From Effrenium voratum (taxonomy: Eukaryota; Sar; Dinophyceae; Suessiales; Symbiodiniaceae), in NCBI GenBank assembly GCA_963377175.1, contig CAUJNA010000490.1, positions 85,001 through 149,000 of the forward strand: a stretch of 64,000 bases of DNA, written 5' to 3'. The position numbers and the translations under genes are program-made. Below the pieces are notes generated by a model, which was given only the letters and a program-made list of their open reading frames with translations, searched no databases and was not told the origin of the DNA. Below, piece by piece: positions 40,070 to 50,613 of this stretch (within the stretch, counting starts at the first letter, position 1; every line of letters starts with the position of its first letter).

Positions 40070-41178
40070 ATGGCTTTGCTCGACAGCACCGTGGAGCTGC
40101 GGAAGCGAGCCGAATCCTATGGAATGAGTGATGCATCGCGCGATAAGTTAGTAGCCTTTGTTCTGGGGGGGCAACCAGGCTCCATTCAGGAAGAGCCATT
40201 CCAGAAATGGACCGATGCGCTGGGCATTACAACTGCTTGCATGCAGGCGCCTTCTTTTCGAAGCGCGCACGATCATTATTGCGCATGTGAAAGAGCAAGT
40301 CAGTGGCTCTTCCTCACAATCTGACGCGGGCAAACGCCTGCCGCCCCTCGAACGACAATCCCGCCTTGACAAGTTACGCAAAGATATTCAGGTCCCGGTC
40401 CGTGGAGATTCAGAACCAAGCCACGAACTTGTCCAGTTCTTCACCGGCATGATAGAGGCCAAATGCCACAGGTGTGCGTCCCGTGAAGCTGAGGTGGCAG
40501 TCCCGCTCCAGGACGCGGCACTCCGCCTTGAGAATGGTGCCCTGGAGGTCTCCCAGCAGAATCACGTCAAAAGCGTGGACGTGACTGATGGCTTGCGTGT
40601 GGCAGCTTGTCTTCATCGAAGGGCAGCTGCCACGGCCATCGCTGGACTGATCTCGTACGGGGTGGCCCAGAAATGGAGTGAGAAATTGACTTCGGCATTG
40701 CTACGCGCCCCGAAAGGATTTTCTCCGATTTCCATCCCGCAAGTCCTGGCAGCAGACAAAGAATTTTGGCGGATCCTGGCAGAAGATGTCAAGGCAGAGT
40801 TCATCCCCAAGCCGATTGTTGCCCTTGGACACGGCCTTCCCCACAGTCCTGGCCCGGAGGCCCTGATCCATTTGATGCCTCTGCCAGGCCAAGCCAGCCG
40901 CCCACCAGCAGACCCCCAAGTGGCCACGTCTTTCGTCATATGGGGTAAGTGGAAAAGGCAAGTCCAAGGGCCGTGGGAAGTCGAAGTCGGACCCGGTGCG
41001 GATGCCGAACCAGCCAGCTGAGCTGCTCGGAAAAGGGCTGTCCTCGGCAACTCCAGCAGGCGATCCTGTTTGCTACAACTACAATCTGGCCCGCGGTTGC
41101 AACCGATCGGACTGCCCACGTAAGCATGTGTGTATGAAGTGCTTCGGCACTCACCCTCAGATGCAGTGTCGCAAGTGA
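40070..41178 (+). pseudogene. gag-like protein with zinc finger
   Basis: The ATG at 40070 opens MALLDSTVELRKRAESYGMS and KLVAFVLGGQPGSIQEEPFQ. The frame then shifts near 40250 to a long frame up to 41021 with helical PPLERQSRLDKLRKDIQVPV and AAATAIAGLISYGVAQKWSE. A further frame ends in VCYNYNLARGCNRSDCPRKH and VCMKCFGTHPQMQCRK (41070-41178), a Cys-rich finger of the C-x(7-8)-C-x(4-5)-C-x(3)-H type plus a Cys/His pair. A nucleic-acid-binding gag protein is likely. Two frameshifts break it. Confidence 0.5.
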
Positions 41179-41202
41179 AATGGCGGCTCGGGGGCCGACC
41201 CT

Positions 41203-41862
41203 TTGCCGCAGCTGAATTTGGATGAGCCGGCTCCAGGCACCGCGCCTTCGGCGCGCTCAGTTTTGGCGCTGGAAGTCTTCGCCGGGTCGGCCCGTATTTC
41301 ACAAGCATGCCTCGCATATGGATTTCAGGTCATCCCAATCGATTCAGCGTCGGCGCCGGGGATCCGTAGTGTGGTACTGGATCTGCAGATTTTGCTCCTA
41401 GAGATTATTCACCGATGCCAGCCCTTGATGATATGGATGGCGCCTCCGTGCGGCACGTCTTCAAGGCCTAGAGAAGTGCCGGTGGATCCAGCGTCTGGGT
41501 TGCCCCCCAGCCGCCCGCTAACGTTCACAAAGGTTCCCTGACGGGCTCCCCGATTTGTACCCGGCGGCCGAGTCCGGAGTGCCAACGAGCTGTATGCCTT
41601 TACGGCCATCCTGATAGAGGCAGCGCGGGACATCAGCTCGTTGTGGGTGGTGGAGCAGCCGTTGCGTTCCCTGGCATGGCACACATCCTGGCTATCGCCT
41701 CATGTTCAAAATGGTGTCATGAACGAAACGCACTTTTGCGCATTTGGAGGTCAGCGGCTGAAGCGGACGGGGTTGCTCTCTGACAGACAGTTTAGTTCGC
41801 CAGTGTGCTGGGGGTCACCCCCATCTCCCATGGCGAGGAACCGAAGGTTTCCGTACGGCTGA
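41203..41862 (+). pseudogene. C5 cytosine methyltransferase-like domain of DIRS-like element
   Basis: The first frame (41203-41541) has VLALEVFAGSARISQACLAY, a motif I-like FAG loop, and IWMAPPCGTSSRPREV, a motif IV-like Pro-Pro-Cys. After a break near 41541 another frame gives SSLWVVEQPLRSLAWHTSWL, like the Glu-x-Pro motif VI, and HFCAFGGQRLKRTGLL, like motif VIII. The order of motifs is that of C5 methyltransferases, but the sequence differs greatly from the LINE enzyme at 20727-21800, so the two were acquired separately. The catalytic Cys is present. A frameshift breaks the gene. The activity is inference. Confidence 0.55.
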
Positions 41863-42045
41863 GGAGACCGAGACCGCATACCCCCCGTCCTTTTGCCAAA
41901 GGGCGGCCTTTTGCCTTGCCGAGGCAGAAGCTAGAGGCTTCCAACCAGTCCCGGCCAGCTTGGCCCTTCCGGGATCCAGCGCAGATGGCTGTCTCCGAAC
42001 ACAGCGCCTTCGGCATACCAGGCAGTTGTTGCAGCAGTTGATGCG

Positions 42046-43230
42046 GTGGGAACAGGTTCCAAAGTGCAGCATGCATCATTGCCTAAAGGCACTGTTTTGG
42101 CCCATGCGCAGCCCAATGATGACACCCGGATCGTTTTGATTCCCAAAAGCCCGGAAATCTTCACGCGCGAAGTAAAGGCGGCTACTCACCCGGCGGCTGC
42201 AGCTGCGCCCGTCCCGGCTGATGTGCGCCAGGCCATACACGAGCAGACCGCCCGGCAGCCCGCGACCTGGGCGAACCGCCTCAAGAGCCTGCTCGAGCGG
42301 GCTAAAGAACTTCAGCCCTCGGAGCTCGCAGCCCTAGCTGAAACGGATGCAATCCTACAGCAGGTGAACTCCGGCAAGAGGGTCTTGTTGATGAGCGAGC
42401 TCTTGAGCTCCATCCAGTACCCCGATCTGGAGGTGTGCGAAGACCTTCGGCATGGCTTCCCTTTGGCCGGATGGTTGCGACCTACAGGGTTGTGGCCAGT
42501 TTTGCGTCAGCCCCCGCTGCTGCAGGTTGAGACGCTCGACCAGCTGGCGTTACCCATACGAGCATCATTGCTTGGGCGCTTCCGCTCCTCGAATGATGAT
42601 GAAGTGGCGGCGCGCCTGTATCAGGTCACGCTGCAAGAGGTGCAGGATGGGTCACTCCTACCTGGTGTGCCACTCGATGAGGTTCCTCATGATGTTGTGG
42701 TGTCCTCAAGGTTCCCGGTGATCCAGGGACCCAAGCTGAGGGCGATCGACGATATGTCGTCTTCCATGATCAACGCGACAGTCGGCTCGCATGAAAAATT
42801 GCAATTTTACGACATTCCATGTATTTTGGCAGTGGCACGTGAGTTCTGCAACGCTTCGGGCCGGCCGCTTCATGGACGGTCCTTCGACATGCAGAATGCA
42901 TATAGACAGATTCCGGTCTTACCGGCTCATCGTCGGTTAGCATATGTGGCACACTTCTGTCCATCTGCGGGTCGGCCTTTGGCCTTCGCCATGAACTGTA
43001 TGCCTTTTGGCGGCACGGCCTCGGTTTATGCATTTGCCCGCACGGCAATGGCTTTGCAGCGCATTTTGACACAGGTCTTTTGGGCGGTCATCACCAACTA
43101 CTTGGATGATTATATCCCATTTTCTGACGTGACACTTACTAGCGTGTCTGAAGAGGTGATTCGAACAGTATTCCAAGTTTTGGGGTTCGTCCTTAGCACC
43201 AACCCCAAGAAAGACCACCCTTTTCCATAA
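42046..43230 (+). pseudogene. reverse transcriptase (YLDDY), truncated before RNase H
   Basis: 394 codons are open. The first ~130 residues are a gag/RT linker. The RT core includes FPVIQGPKLRAIDDMSSSMI, RSFDMQNAYRQIPV (motif A), AMNCMPFGGTASVYAFARTA (motif B) and ITNYLDDYIPF (motif C). It ends GFVLSTNPKKDHPFP with the stop formed at the junction with AT-rich DNA. The missing continuation (RT thumb and RNase H) shows truncation at 43229. The RT style matches DIRS-like elements. Confidence 0.78.
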
Positions 43231-43241
43231 TATACCTGCAA

Positions 43242-43571
43242 TCATTTCATATTTTTCTTACTGATTTTCAGAAATGCTCTAACATAGCTATAAGGTGGTC
43301 TTTCATACACAGTTAAAAATATCAAAATGTCATCTTCTACATTTCTACTATGTCTTCCTTTTTTTCTCAGCACACAATTGATTATAGCTTGGTTATCTCT
43401 CCAGGTTTTACAATTTTCACATACATCTTCTTCATCCATTGAATAATCAATAATATTATTTATTATTCCATTAGGTAAATTTAATTTATACAATTCCATA
43501 TTTTCTTTTTTAAAGTGGCAACAGTCATAGCATTTCTTATTAATATACTTATTGATTTCAACACCGTTCAT
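43242..43571 (-). CDS. small Cys-rich protein, family member 1
   Basis: 109 residues starting MNGVEINKYINKKCYDCCHF. Paired cysteines (CYDCC and CENC) flank LYKLNLPNGIINNI, so a zinc ribbon is likely. The protein at 43988-44338 has the same layout (CEFC, LYKLLPANLCNKI, CNQC), so the two are paralogues. The conserved motif tgacttaaggaaataatgac precedes its ATG. Function unknown; viral zinc-binding regulators often look like this. Confidence 0.6.
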   Translation of the reverse strand: MNGVEINKYINKKCYDCCHFKKENMELYKLNLPNGIINNIIDYSMDEEDVCENCKTWRDNQAIINCVLRKKGRHSRNVEDDILIFLTVYERPPYSYVRAFLKISKKNMK

Positions 43572-43614
43572 TTTCTCACTAATATATTAAGTCATTATTT
43601 CCTTAAGTCATTTT
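43572..43614 (-). promoter_or_regulatory. conserved upstream motif, copy 1
   Basis: In minus orientation TGACTTAAGGAAATAATGAC followed by TTAATATATTAGTGA ends 4-5 bp before the ATG at 43571. Nearly the same ~37 bp precedes the gene at 44338, and a shorter version precedes 44715. It is probably a viral promoter, or a combined transcript end and start. Confidence 0.6.
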
Positions 43615-43762
43615 CAAAGAATGAATATAAACTTAAATTATTAACAAAATATTACAAAACATAAATCTTACAATGTTTTTTTATTGTAAGGTTTATGGGT
43701 TAAAATAATAGTCAGGCAATATGTCTTCAAATATGTAATCTACATATTTACCTATATCATCT

Positions 43763-43954
43763 TCATCTATATTTGATATTGTCTTTTCCTATTATTGAAT
43801 AAATACATTCCCAGAAAAACAAATTAACTAATAGACATACTTTATATTTAGTGTTGTAGTAATACCATATACTAAATTCAGTTACTCTAAATTCGTTCAA
43901 GACTTCATTTATCTTATCTTTGTCTAATAAATGCCAGTCAATCCATTCAAACAA
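43763..43954 (-). CDS. short hydrophobic unknown ORF
   Basis: 63 residues starting MFEWIDWHLLDKDKINEVLN, then VCLLVNLFFWECIYSIIG, a possible membrane segment. No upstream motif copy is seen. It may be a fragment. No family recognised. Confidence 0.35.
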   Translation of the reverse strand: MFEWIDWHLLDKDKINEVLNEFRVTEFSIWYYYNTKYKVCLLVNLFFWECIYSIIGKDNIKYR

Positions 43955-43987
43955 ATAACGGTATTTTTTGACAAATGTTTGATATGG

Positions 43988-44338
43988 TTAAATTGCGTTT
44001 ATTCCTCCAAACCTCCTAATTAAATCTATATTATTAAAGAATTCACCAATTTCATTTTCAAATGACTTTCTGGAAATCTTCTGGTAAAAGTGTATAGGAA
44101 ATCTTGCTTGGTGTCGCATAAAGAATTTTAATTGTAATTGAAACTTTGTATATCCCTTATCCTTATGTTCTTCAAGAAAAAACGTTTCAAGGTCTCTTGT
44201 TATACAGCATTGATTGCAATATACATTATGTTCACTTATTTTATTACATAGATTGGCGGGTAATAACTTATACAATGTTGTATTAACATCATTCTTTGTA
44301 TTTTTACAGAATTCGCACTTGTTATAGTTAAACAACAT
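43988..44338 (-). CDS. small Cys-rich protein, family member 2
   Basis: 116 residues starting MLFNYNKCEFCKNTKNDVNT. CEFC and CNQCC pairs flank LYKLLPANLCNKI. A basic/aromatic C-terminal half follows (FMRHQARFPIHFYQKISRKS), matching member 1 in layout. It starts 41 bp after the stop of the next upstream gene, and that gap is almost entirely the conserved motif. A zinc-binding protein is likely; function unknown. Confidence 0.6.
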   Translation of the reverse strand: MLFNYNKCEFCKNTKNDVNTTLYKLLPANLCNKISEHNVYCNQCCITRDLETFFLEEHKDKGYTKFQLQLKFFMRHQARFPIHFYQKISRKSFENEIGEFFNNIDLIRRFGGINAI

Positions 44339-44381
44339 TTCACTATAATATATTGAGTCATTATTTCCTTAAGTCATTTTT
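44339..44381 (-). promoter_or_regulatory. conserved upstream motif, copy 2
   Basis: In minus orientation TGACTTAAGGAAATAATGAC then TCAATATATTATAGTGAA directly before the ATG at 44338. It fills the whole intergenic gap after the stop of the 44380-44715 gene. Confidence 0.6.
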
Positions 44382-44715
44382 AACGAAGTGCATGAGATAT
44401 TTTTTGTTTTTGTATTTCTATAAGTCTTTCATATCCTCTGACCACTCCGTCAAGACTAAACACATAATTTACGGAACTTTCACCTGCTAATTCACAAGTT
44501 GTTATTAATTCATTAAAATCTTTTTTCAACTGCGTCTCATCATGCTCTAATTCAAGGCATGATTTAAACCCTTCATAAAAGTCTTTCTTGTTAGTTTTAA
44601 AGTATTTAACATCTAGCAAAACATATTTATCTCTTTCATCTTCATAGTGTTCTTTTACCTTTCTCATTTCTTTTATTAATTCTATTCGTTCTTTTATTTC
44701 TGCGTGTGTCTTCAT
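44380..44715 (-). CDS. helical unknown protein
   Basis: 111 residues starting MKTHAEIKERIELIKEMRKV, highly charged and predicted helical, with DFYEGFKSCLELEHDETQLK and ending IEIQKQKISHALR. It sits between PolB and the Cys-rich genes on the same strand. The upstream gap carries a shorter copy of the conserved motif. No family recognised. Confidence 0.6.
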   Translation of the reverse strand: MKTHAEIKERIELIKEMRKVKEHYEDERDKYVLLDVKYFKTNKKDFYEGFKSCLELEHDETQLKKDFNELITTCELAGESSVNYVFSLDGVVRGYERLIEIQKQKISHALR

Positions 44716-44744
44716 TACTACATTAAGTCATCATCTCTTTAATT
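44716..44744 (-). promoter_or_regulatory. conserved upstream motif, copy 3 (shorter)
   Basis: In minus orientation AAAGAGATGATGACTTAATG then TAGTA before the ATG at 44715. It shares the GATGACTTAAT core with copies 1 and 2 (ATAATGACTTAAT). Confidence 0.45.
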
Positions 44745-44749
44745 CTCCA

Positions 44750-44771
44750 GTGATGATGACTATGTCATCAT
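44750..44771. terminator. perfect hairpin after the DNA polymerase gene
   Basis: tgatgac-tat-gtcatca, extended by further pairing (atgatgac/gtcatcat), lies 10 bp past the PolB stop at 44781. Several algal and giant viruses mark transcript ends with such hairpins. The role here is inference. Confidence 0.5.
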
Positions 44772-44780
44772 ATTATTCTA

Positions 44781-47700
44781 TTAATGACCATATGCTAAAC
44801 TATCACCTGTATTTGTCCAGTATCTTGTATTTTCATAACTATTCAAACTAATCTTTGTTGTTCTAATACTATAAATTTTATGGTTTTTACTTCTAATACT
44901 ATTGAATGATTTATGTATAACTTCATTAGTTTGTAAAACCTTATCATATTCTTTATATGTCAGTTGCCTCCTCACTACGTGCTTTGCTGCGCCCTTGCAT
45001 TTCTTATGTTCTTTTTCTTCTCCATAGATTTGAAAAGCGTAACACTTAGGACGAAGTCCAATAAACCCTGTAATAATTTTGCTACTGCATTCATCCTTAA
45101 ATTTTCCCAACGTCTTTTTCTTAGTAGTATCATAGCATTTATGATACATAAGATAATCTGAAAAATCAATTTCATCTTTAATATCATGAAGATCTTTATG
45201 AATGTCATCAGTCTTAGTGCGAAATACAAAACTATCAGTGTCAGTATAAACCATTCTAATATTATCTCCGTATTTAGGTTTCGTAACATCATAATAAAAC
45301 TTATACATATGTTGCTTACTCAAATCTAAAATACTCATTCCAATGAATATAGGTTTATCTAATTTCAGTTGTGCTTTTTGTTTCTCAACTCCTACTAAAT
45401 TATCGCTGATAATATGACTATGTTTAAATGATGGATTATTAACACATTTCATAAATCTTGTTTCATCACTCACTATTTCAAAATCTGGCATTATTCATTA
45501 ATTTGTAAACATCTTTCTCAAAATCATTGTTGGCGTTCTTTCTTTTCTCAGTGTTAAATTCAATGTAAGGTTTTAATATCTCTTTCTGACTGAGTTTTAT
45601 TGCTCTGTGTATGTTCTTTAGTTTCAATCCGTGTTCTAAATAAAACTGTAAAGTTCTAATATGGACTACATACTTTTCTTTGTCTTTTAAATTCAATATT
45701 AATGTATTTGTTTTTTCATCTTTAGGTTTTTTCTTATTCAGTATTTCATAAATTTCAACTTGTTTATCTGATAACATATCTGCTTTAACATTCATAATTT
45801 CAGGCGCCATTGGATAGTCATTGTGTAAATCGTGTAGTTCTTTAGGGTATTCCAAATCAACTTCTAAGATGTATCCAGTATTACCATTAGCGTAGTTTAA
45901 AATATCATCTTCTGTTATTTTAGTATCCCACTTTAAATTTTTGTATGGCAGTTTTTGTATCATTGCTAATCCATATTCGTTGTTAGCATCAAAATAGTTA
46001 ATATAACTACTTTATTTGCTTTCATCAAAATCATCGCCCATATAAATATTACTTGCCTCTACTGTCTTACAGGCAGTCTGTGTCATCCCACCACGAAGTC
46101 CGGTCTCTATCATTTCATACATATCTTGGTCATAAACTAAGTCTATTTCAACACCAGTTAATTTTAACATAGCATCAAAAGCAAAATTAGGCAGTGTGTA
46201 ATAGTATACTGGATCTAAACCGTAATCTTGAACACACACATCTCTAAAATTTTCAAAAATATCAGTTAATAATAAATACAAATCGTGATCTTCACCCATG
46301 TTTTTAATCTTAAAGTGTTTCCATATTACTTTTGCTTTTTCATAGTCTTCATCCGTTATATTATCCTCACTTAATCTACTGTAAAACATATCTTTAGTTG
46401 GTAAACTTTCATCTTCAAACTTTTCTATTGAATTCATATAGTCATACGGATAAACCCCCTTCTCTGTTAATAAATCCAAACATTTTTCACCTTTAATAAT
46501 ATCATTATTTTTACTAAATCTAAAATTGTTCTGCCAGTTGCCTTTTATTATCCATTTTCTTTTATCTTTATCATCTGTGTTATCATATTTTGTCAACGAT
46601 ACTAATTTATCTAAAGAAGCAGTTATAAAACTAAAACTGTCCTTAACACTTAAACAATCAAAACCGATATTAATAAACTTTTCACTGTTCTGTGCTATTA
46701 CATTTATTTTCTTCTGATTACTTAACTTATCAGCATTTTGAATAATTAAATGTCCATCATAATTTTTCATATTATGAAAAAACACTGGTATTTTAAAATA
46801 TTTATGACAAAAGTTTAAATTACAAATGCTATGAGCACAACCTCGATATTTACCTGTGAAATGGCAATGGTCACGAACCTTCTTATATTTCTCTGCTTCC
46901 TTTTCATTCTTATAATCATATCTAAACGCGGCACCACAAATAAAACAATGAGTTGCATTTTTAAAGTCTTTCTTATTTCCATCACTCATATCATTTTCTT
47001 CACTTTCTTTCATTTTGTCATTAATGTCTTCTCTTATCTCATTAATTTTACTACAAAAAACATTAACGGCATCACTTCCTCGATATAAATATTCATAATT
47101 AGAACCATCAACTGAATTAACCATATTCAACATAAAACCACAGGGTTTATGTTCTTGATAATTGTAAGTTTTAATACTTTCATCTGTTGGTTTATCAACT
47201 TCCTCAGTTAAACATTCAAAGTCAGCATAAATAACAAATGGACACCTTAACTTTTTAAAGCGATGCTTGAATTTCATTTTTTCTTCTGGTTTAGGCGTTT
47301 TTATTTGTTGACCTTCAACTTCCATACAACCCTTGTCATAGTGTTTCTTTAGGAGTTCGGGAGTTCCAAACCCATTTTGACAATATTTACAGAAAAACGA
47401 AGCACTACAAAGTTTACTTTTCTGGCTGTTAATAAGTCTGCTCATATGCTTAATATAAGCATAATGACTAGCACCTCCCTCATCAATTCTTAACAAATCA
47501 AAATGACAAGAAGCATCCTTATTTTTCAGTGCTCTATGTTTAACTATTTGCTCTGTAACTTCATCAATTACAAAAACATTAATGGACACCTTAGGGCTTT
47601 GTTCTTCAAACTTATCAATATCATCATTATTCACAGGATAATTTATTCCATCAAAGTTCAAGTCGCTTTCCACTTTTTTTATAATGATAAAAATATTCTG

Positions 47701-47906
47701 GATGCTTATTTTCATAGATTTTATCATTCAACACAATATTTAAAACGCTTTTCATCTTTATTTTGAATATTAATACATGCTCTTTTGGACTTTACCCGTT
47801 TTGGTAGTTCAATATATTGTCCTGCTCTTGTAGGGTTGTATTTGTTATACATAATGTGGATGCTTTCAACTTTAACTATCATCAATCCTGATTGATACAG
47901 TGCCAT
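44781..47906 (-). pseudogene. family B DNA polymerase (Polinton/protein-primed type), broken
   Basis: About 1040 codons. The N-terminus (47906-47724) has GQYIELPKRVKSKRACINIQ; a frameshift follows. The main frame (47727-46012) has paired Cys (FCKYCQNGFG), exonuclease motif VIYADFECL, a second CxxC/H-H zinc site, and FFHNMKNYDGHLIIQ (Exo II). An in-frame TAA at 46017-46019 interrupts it. The same frame continues (to 45478) with motif A in VDLEYPKELHDLHNDYP. Motif B begins KLMNNA, but its end is deleted and the frame changes near 45480-45490. The last frame carries MVYTDTDSFVF (motif C) and ends DSLAYGH, the usual end of this family. It would replicate the element; this copy cannot. Confidence 0.85.
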
Positions 47907-48596
47907 TTCTAAAATTCTAGTTTCGGATAGCCTCTGTTAAGATGCGACTTTAATTCTTGAGGTGACGTTTGTTCCCCGTGAGCATTTGGCTCTATAGCTT
48001 GCACCCACACATGCATGCACAACGTGGTGGTTTGGTTTCAATTTTTTTCTCTTCTCTTTTCGTTGTGCTTGCGAATGGTTGGCAAAACGTTGGTGTGGTG
48101 CGTTGTGAAGAGTTGTGTTGTGCTTCAGTTTCGGTTGCGCTCGTCAACTTGCGTTGGTCCGTCACGTGTAAGGCTTGCATGTTGTGCTTGCAGATAGTTG
48201 ACAAATTGTTGAAGTTGTGGGTTGTGGGAGTGTTGTCTTGCGTCGTGCTTGAATTTTGGTTGTGATCTTCGGCTTGTGTTGGCTTGTCACACGTTGGGCT
48301 TGTACGTTGTGCTTGTAGGTTGTTGACTTGACGTTCCTTGCGTTGACATGCATTGTTCCGCAGACACTTGCCATGGGGGTACTCCCGCTTCCCGCAGTGT
48401 TGTCGGTCGCAAGCCCGCCCGGCCTCGCCGTTGGCCTTGACACACGTTCGCCCCGCCATATCGTGTCGAGTTTTGCTTGCCTGTTGCTTGAGTAGTTGCT
48501 TGGCGCGCATGTCGAATTTCGTGACCTGAACAACACGTTGGCTCTTAGAACCTGTGCTTGTTTGCCGTTGTTCTGTGCGTTTCACCTCGATTGCCA

Positions 48597-49195
48597 TGAT
48601 GCCGGAAAGCACCCAGTGGAGTGTTGCGTCGACTCCGGTGGGGGAGCCTGAAGATGAGGAAGACCCTCATGCAGACGACTCCGGCACCGGAACAGAAGTG
48701 GCAAGTAACACCGGAAGCTGGGGCGCCCTCTGGAATTGTCCGTACTCACCGTCCTCAAATGAGCGAACTCCTTCCGAGAACGAGGACGACTGGGGGAATT
48801 GGCGAGCCGCCGATGCCCCTGATTCGGGAACACAGGAGCGCCCCCGCGACACCTCCCAAGGCCGGAAAGGCCTTGCATCAGCAGCCCTCCGAGGGCCAGG
48901 AGATGCCTCCGCCCAAATGGCTTCCGACGAGCAAGGCGGCATTGGTCAAGCCGCGTCCGCGGCCTGTCGAAATCAAGCAGATGCCGCAAGTCAAAGGGGG
49001 AGGTCAGCCAGGATCCTGGCCATGACCCCATATTGTCAGGGGCCACCGCCTAAGGCTATGCCGCCCAGCTCCTTCCCGAAGCCGGTGCCGAAGAAAGCCA
49101 AACCTCGCACGCAGCTGAGGGCCTGCTCCACGAAACAGTGGCGAGCCTTGCATTGCGGAGCGGTGCTTGGAACAGAGAGAATTTGCGTCATGTGA
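48597..49195 (+). pseudogene. gag-like ORF remnants, copy B
   Basis: Starts MPESTQWSVASTPVGEPEDE as in copy A. It keeps a segment copy A lacks (DAPDSGTQERP region near 48815) but lacks several others. Frames shift at the gaps. The acidic leader is the best-conserved part. Confidence 0.4.
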
Positions 49196-49780
49196 AGGTA
49201 TTTGCGTGTCTTGAGCTGCATGTATTTGGTTGCGTTGGTTGGCTTGGATTTGCATGATTTTTTTGGTGCTTGGGTATGGCATTTGTGCATGAATTTTCGT
49301 TGTTTCCAACCGATCGCACGCAGGTGATACCCAGTGATTCCGCCGGGAGCCCAATCCGACACATGGCCCCATTCAGCTGTTAGCCTTTATGCTCACCCTA
49401 TCGGCGCCACAGCGCTGCATGCTTTGATTCCTCAATGGCCAGAAGGCCAGCTGTCTTGCGAATTTCACTGACTTGCAACTTGATTGCATCTTCTAGTGTC
49501 GCTGGGTTCGTCCAGTTTGATTTCATTTAGCAAGGCACCAGGCATCGATTCGGTCCCTTCCCGCTTTGAGGCCCTCGGAGTTTCTCACGTCTGGACCTCG
49601 GATACGCCCGGGTTTGACACATGGTTATGTATCAAGTGGTCTTGATCAGCAGGTTGTGCTTGCCACTTGCGTGACTTGAGTTGACTTGCCTTGGCACTTG
49701 ATAGTCAGACATGTTTCCGTATAGCAAGTTGCCTTGGTCGTTTGTGGTTGCCAATTGGTCGCTTGTCAATGTGTCAATCC

Positions 49781-50390
49781 AATTTCCCCTCATTTTGGGC
49801 CAATGAGTTAATGCAAGTTTGTTAAATGCAGTTTCCCCTCATTCTGGGCCGAGTTAGTCGCTGCAAGATAGTTAAATGAGGCTCCCGGTTGATGAGTCTT
49901 TCACTCATCTGCTTGTCGGCGTGTCGTTGTGTTGTGTGAATCCCGCTCCCCCTCATTTTGGGCCAGTGAGTTCATGCAAATTCGTTAAATGCAGTTTCCC
50001 CTCATTTTGGGCCTAGTTAGTTGATGCAAGATAGTTGAATGCGACTCCGGCTGATGAGGCACTCGCTCAATTGCTTGTTGGCGTGTCGTTGTGTCGCGGA
50101 AATCCAGTTTGCCCTCATTTTGAGCCAATGAGTTAATGCAAATTCGTTGGATGCAGTTTCTCCTCATATTCGGCCGAGTTAGTTCACTCAAGATAGTTAA
50201 ATGCGACTCCGGGCTGATGAGCCACTTGCTCAGTTGCCTCTTGGCGTGTCGTTGTGTTGCAGAAATCCAGTTTGCCCTCATTTTGGGTTACTTAAATGCA
50301 GTTTCCCCTCATCTTGGGCCAAGTGAGTTGATGCAAGATGGTTAGATGCGACTCCGGGCTGATGAGCCGCTCACTCAGTTGTTTGGCGGC
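49781..50390. repeat. ~162-bp satellite array, copy B
   Basis: The word gtttcccctcat (or close variants) starts units at about 49831, 49993, 50156 and 50301, spacing 162, 163 and 145 bp. Each unit includes ccaatgagttaatgcaa, atgcgactccggctgatga and ggcgtgtcgttgtgt. Copy A has only about two units. Confidence 0.85.
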
Positions 50391-50613
50391 GTCTTGTTGT
50401 GTTGGTCTCAGAGCCGAACTGTGACCCATTCACCCAGTTGTTGGCTACGTGTTGTTGTGTTTTCTCGGAGCCCTGTCCGGGGTGCGGCCGTGATGGCAGG
50501 CTCCAAAGGCATTGCTAGGGCTAGCCGCTTGGCCCATTGTGATGGGAGACATTCCCCGATTGCCATGGGAGGGGCGCCCGGTTTGGAATTAGACCCTCAT
50601 CTGGCATCGACAA

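Larger units (their letters stand above)
35388..43229 (+). mobile_element. tyrosine-recombinase (DIRS-like) retroelement, copy A
   Basis: It starts at ggatagcctctgttaagatg, the same sequence that opens copy B at 47925. In order it has a gag-like region, a satellite, a tyrosine recombinase, an acidic C-terminal ORF, a zinc-finger gag-like protein, a C5-methyltransferase-like domain and an RT with YLDDY. This gag-YR-methyltransferase-RT composition suits DIRS-type elements. The element stops inside the RT at about 43229, where AT-rich viral DNA begins; RNase H and the 3' end are missing. Both ends therefore touch AT-rich DNA. Confidence 0.65.
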
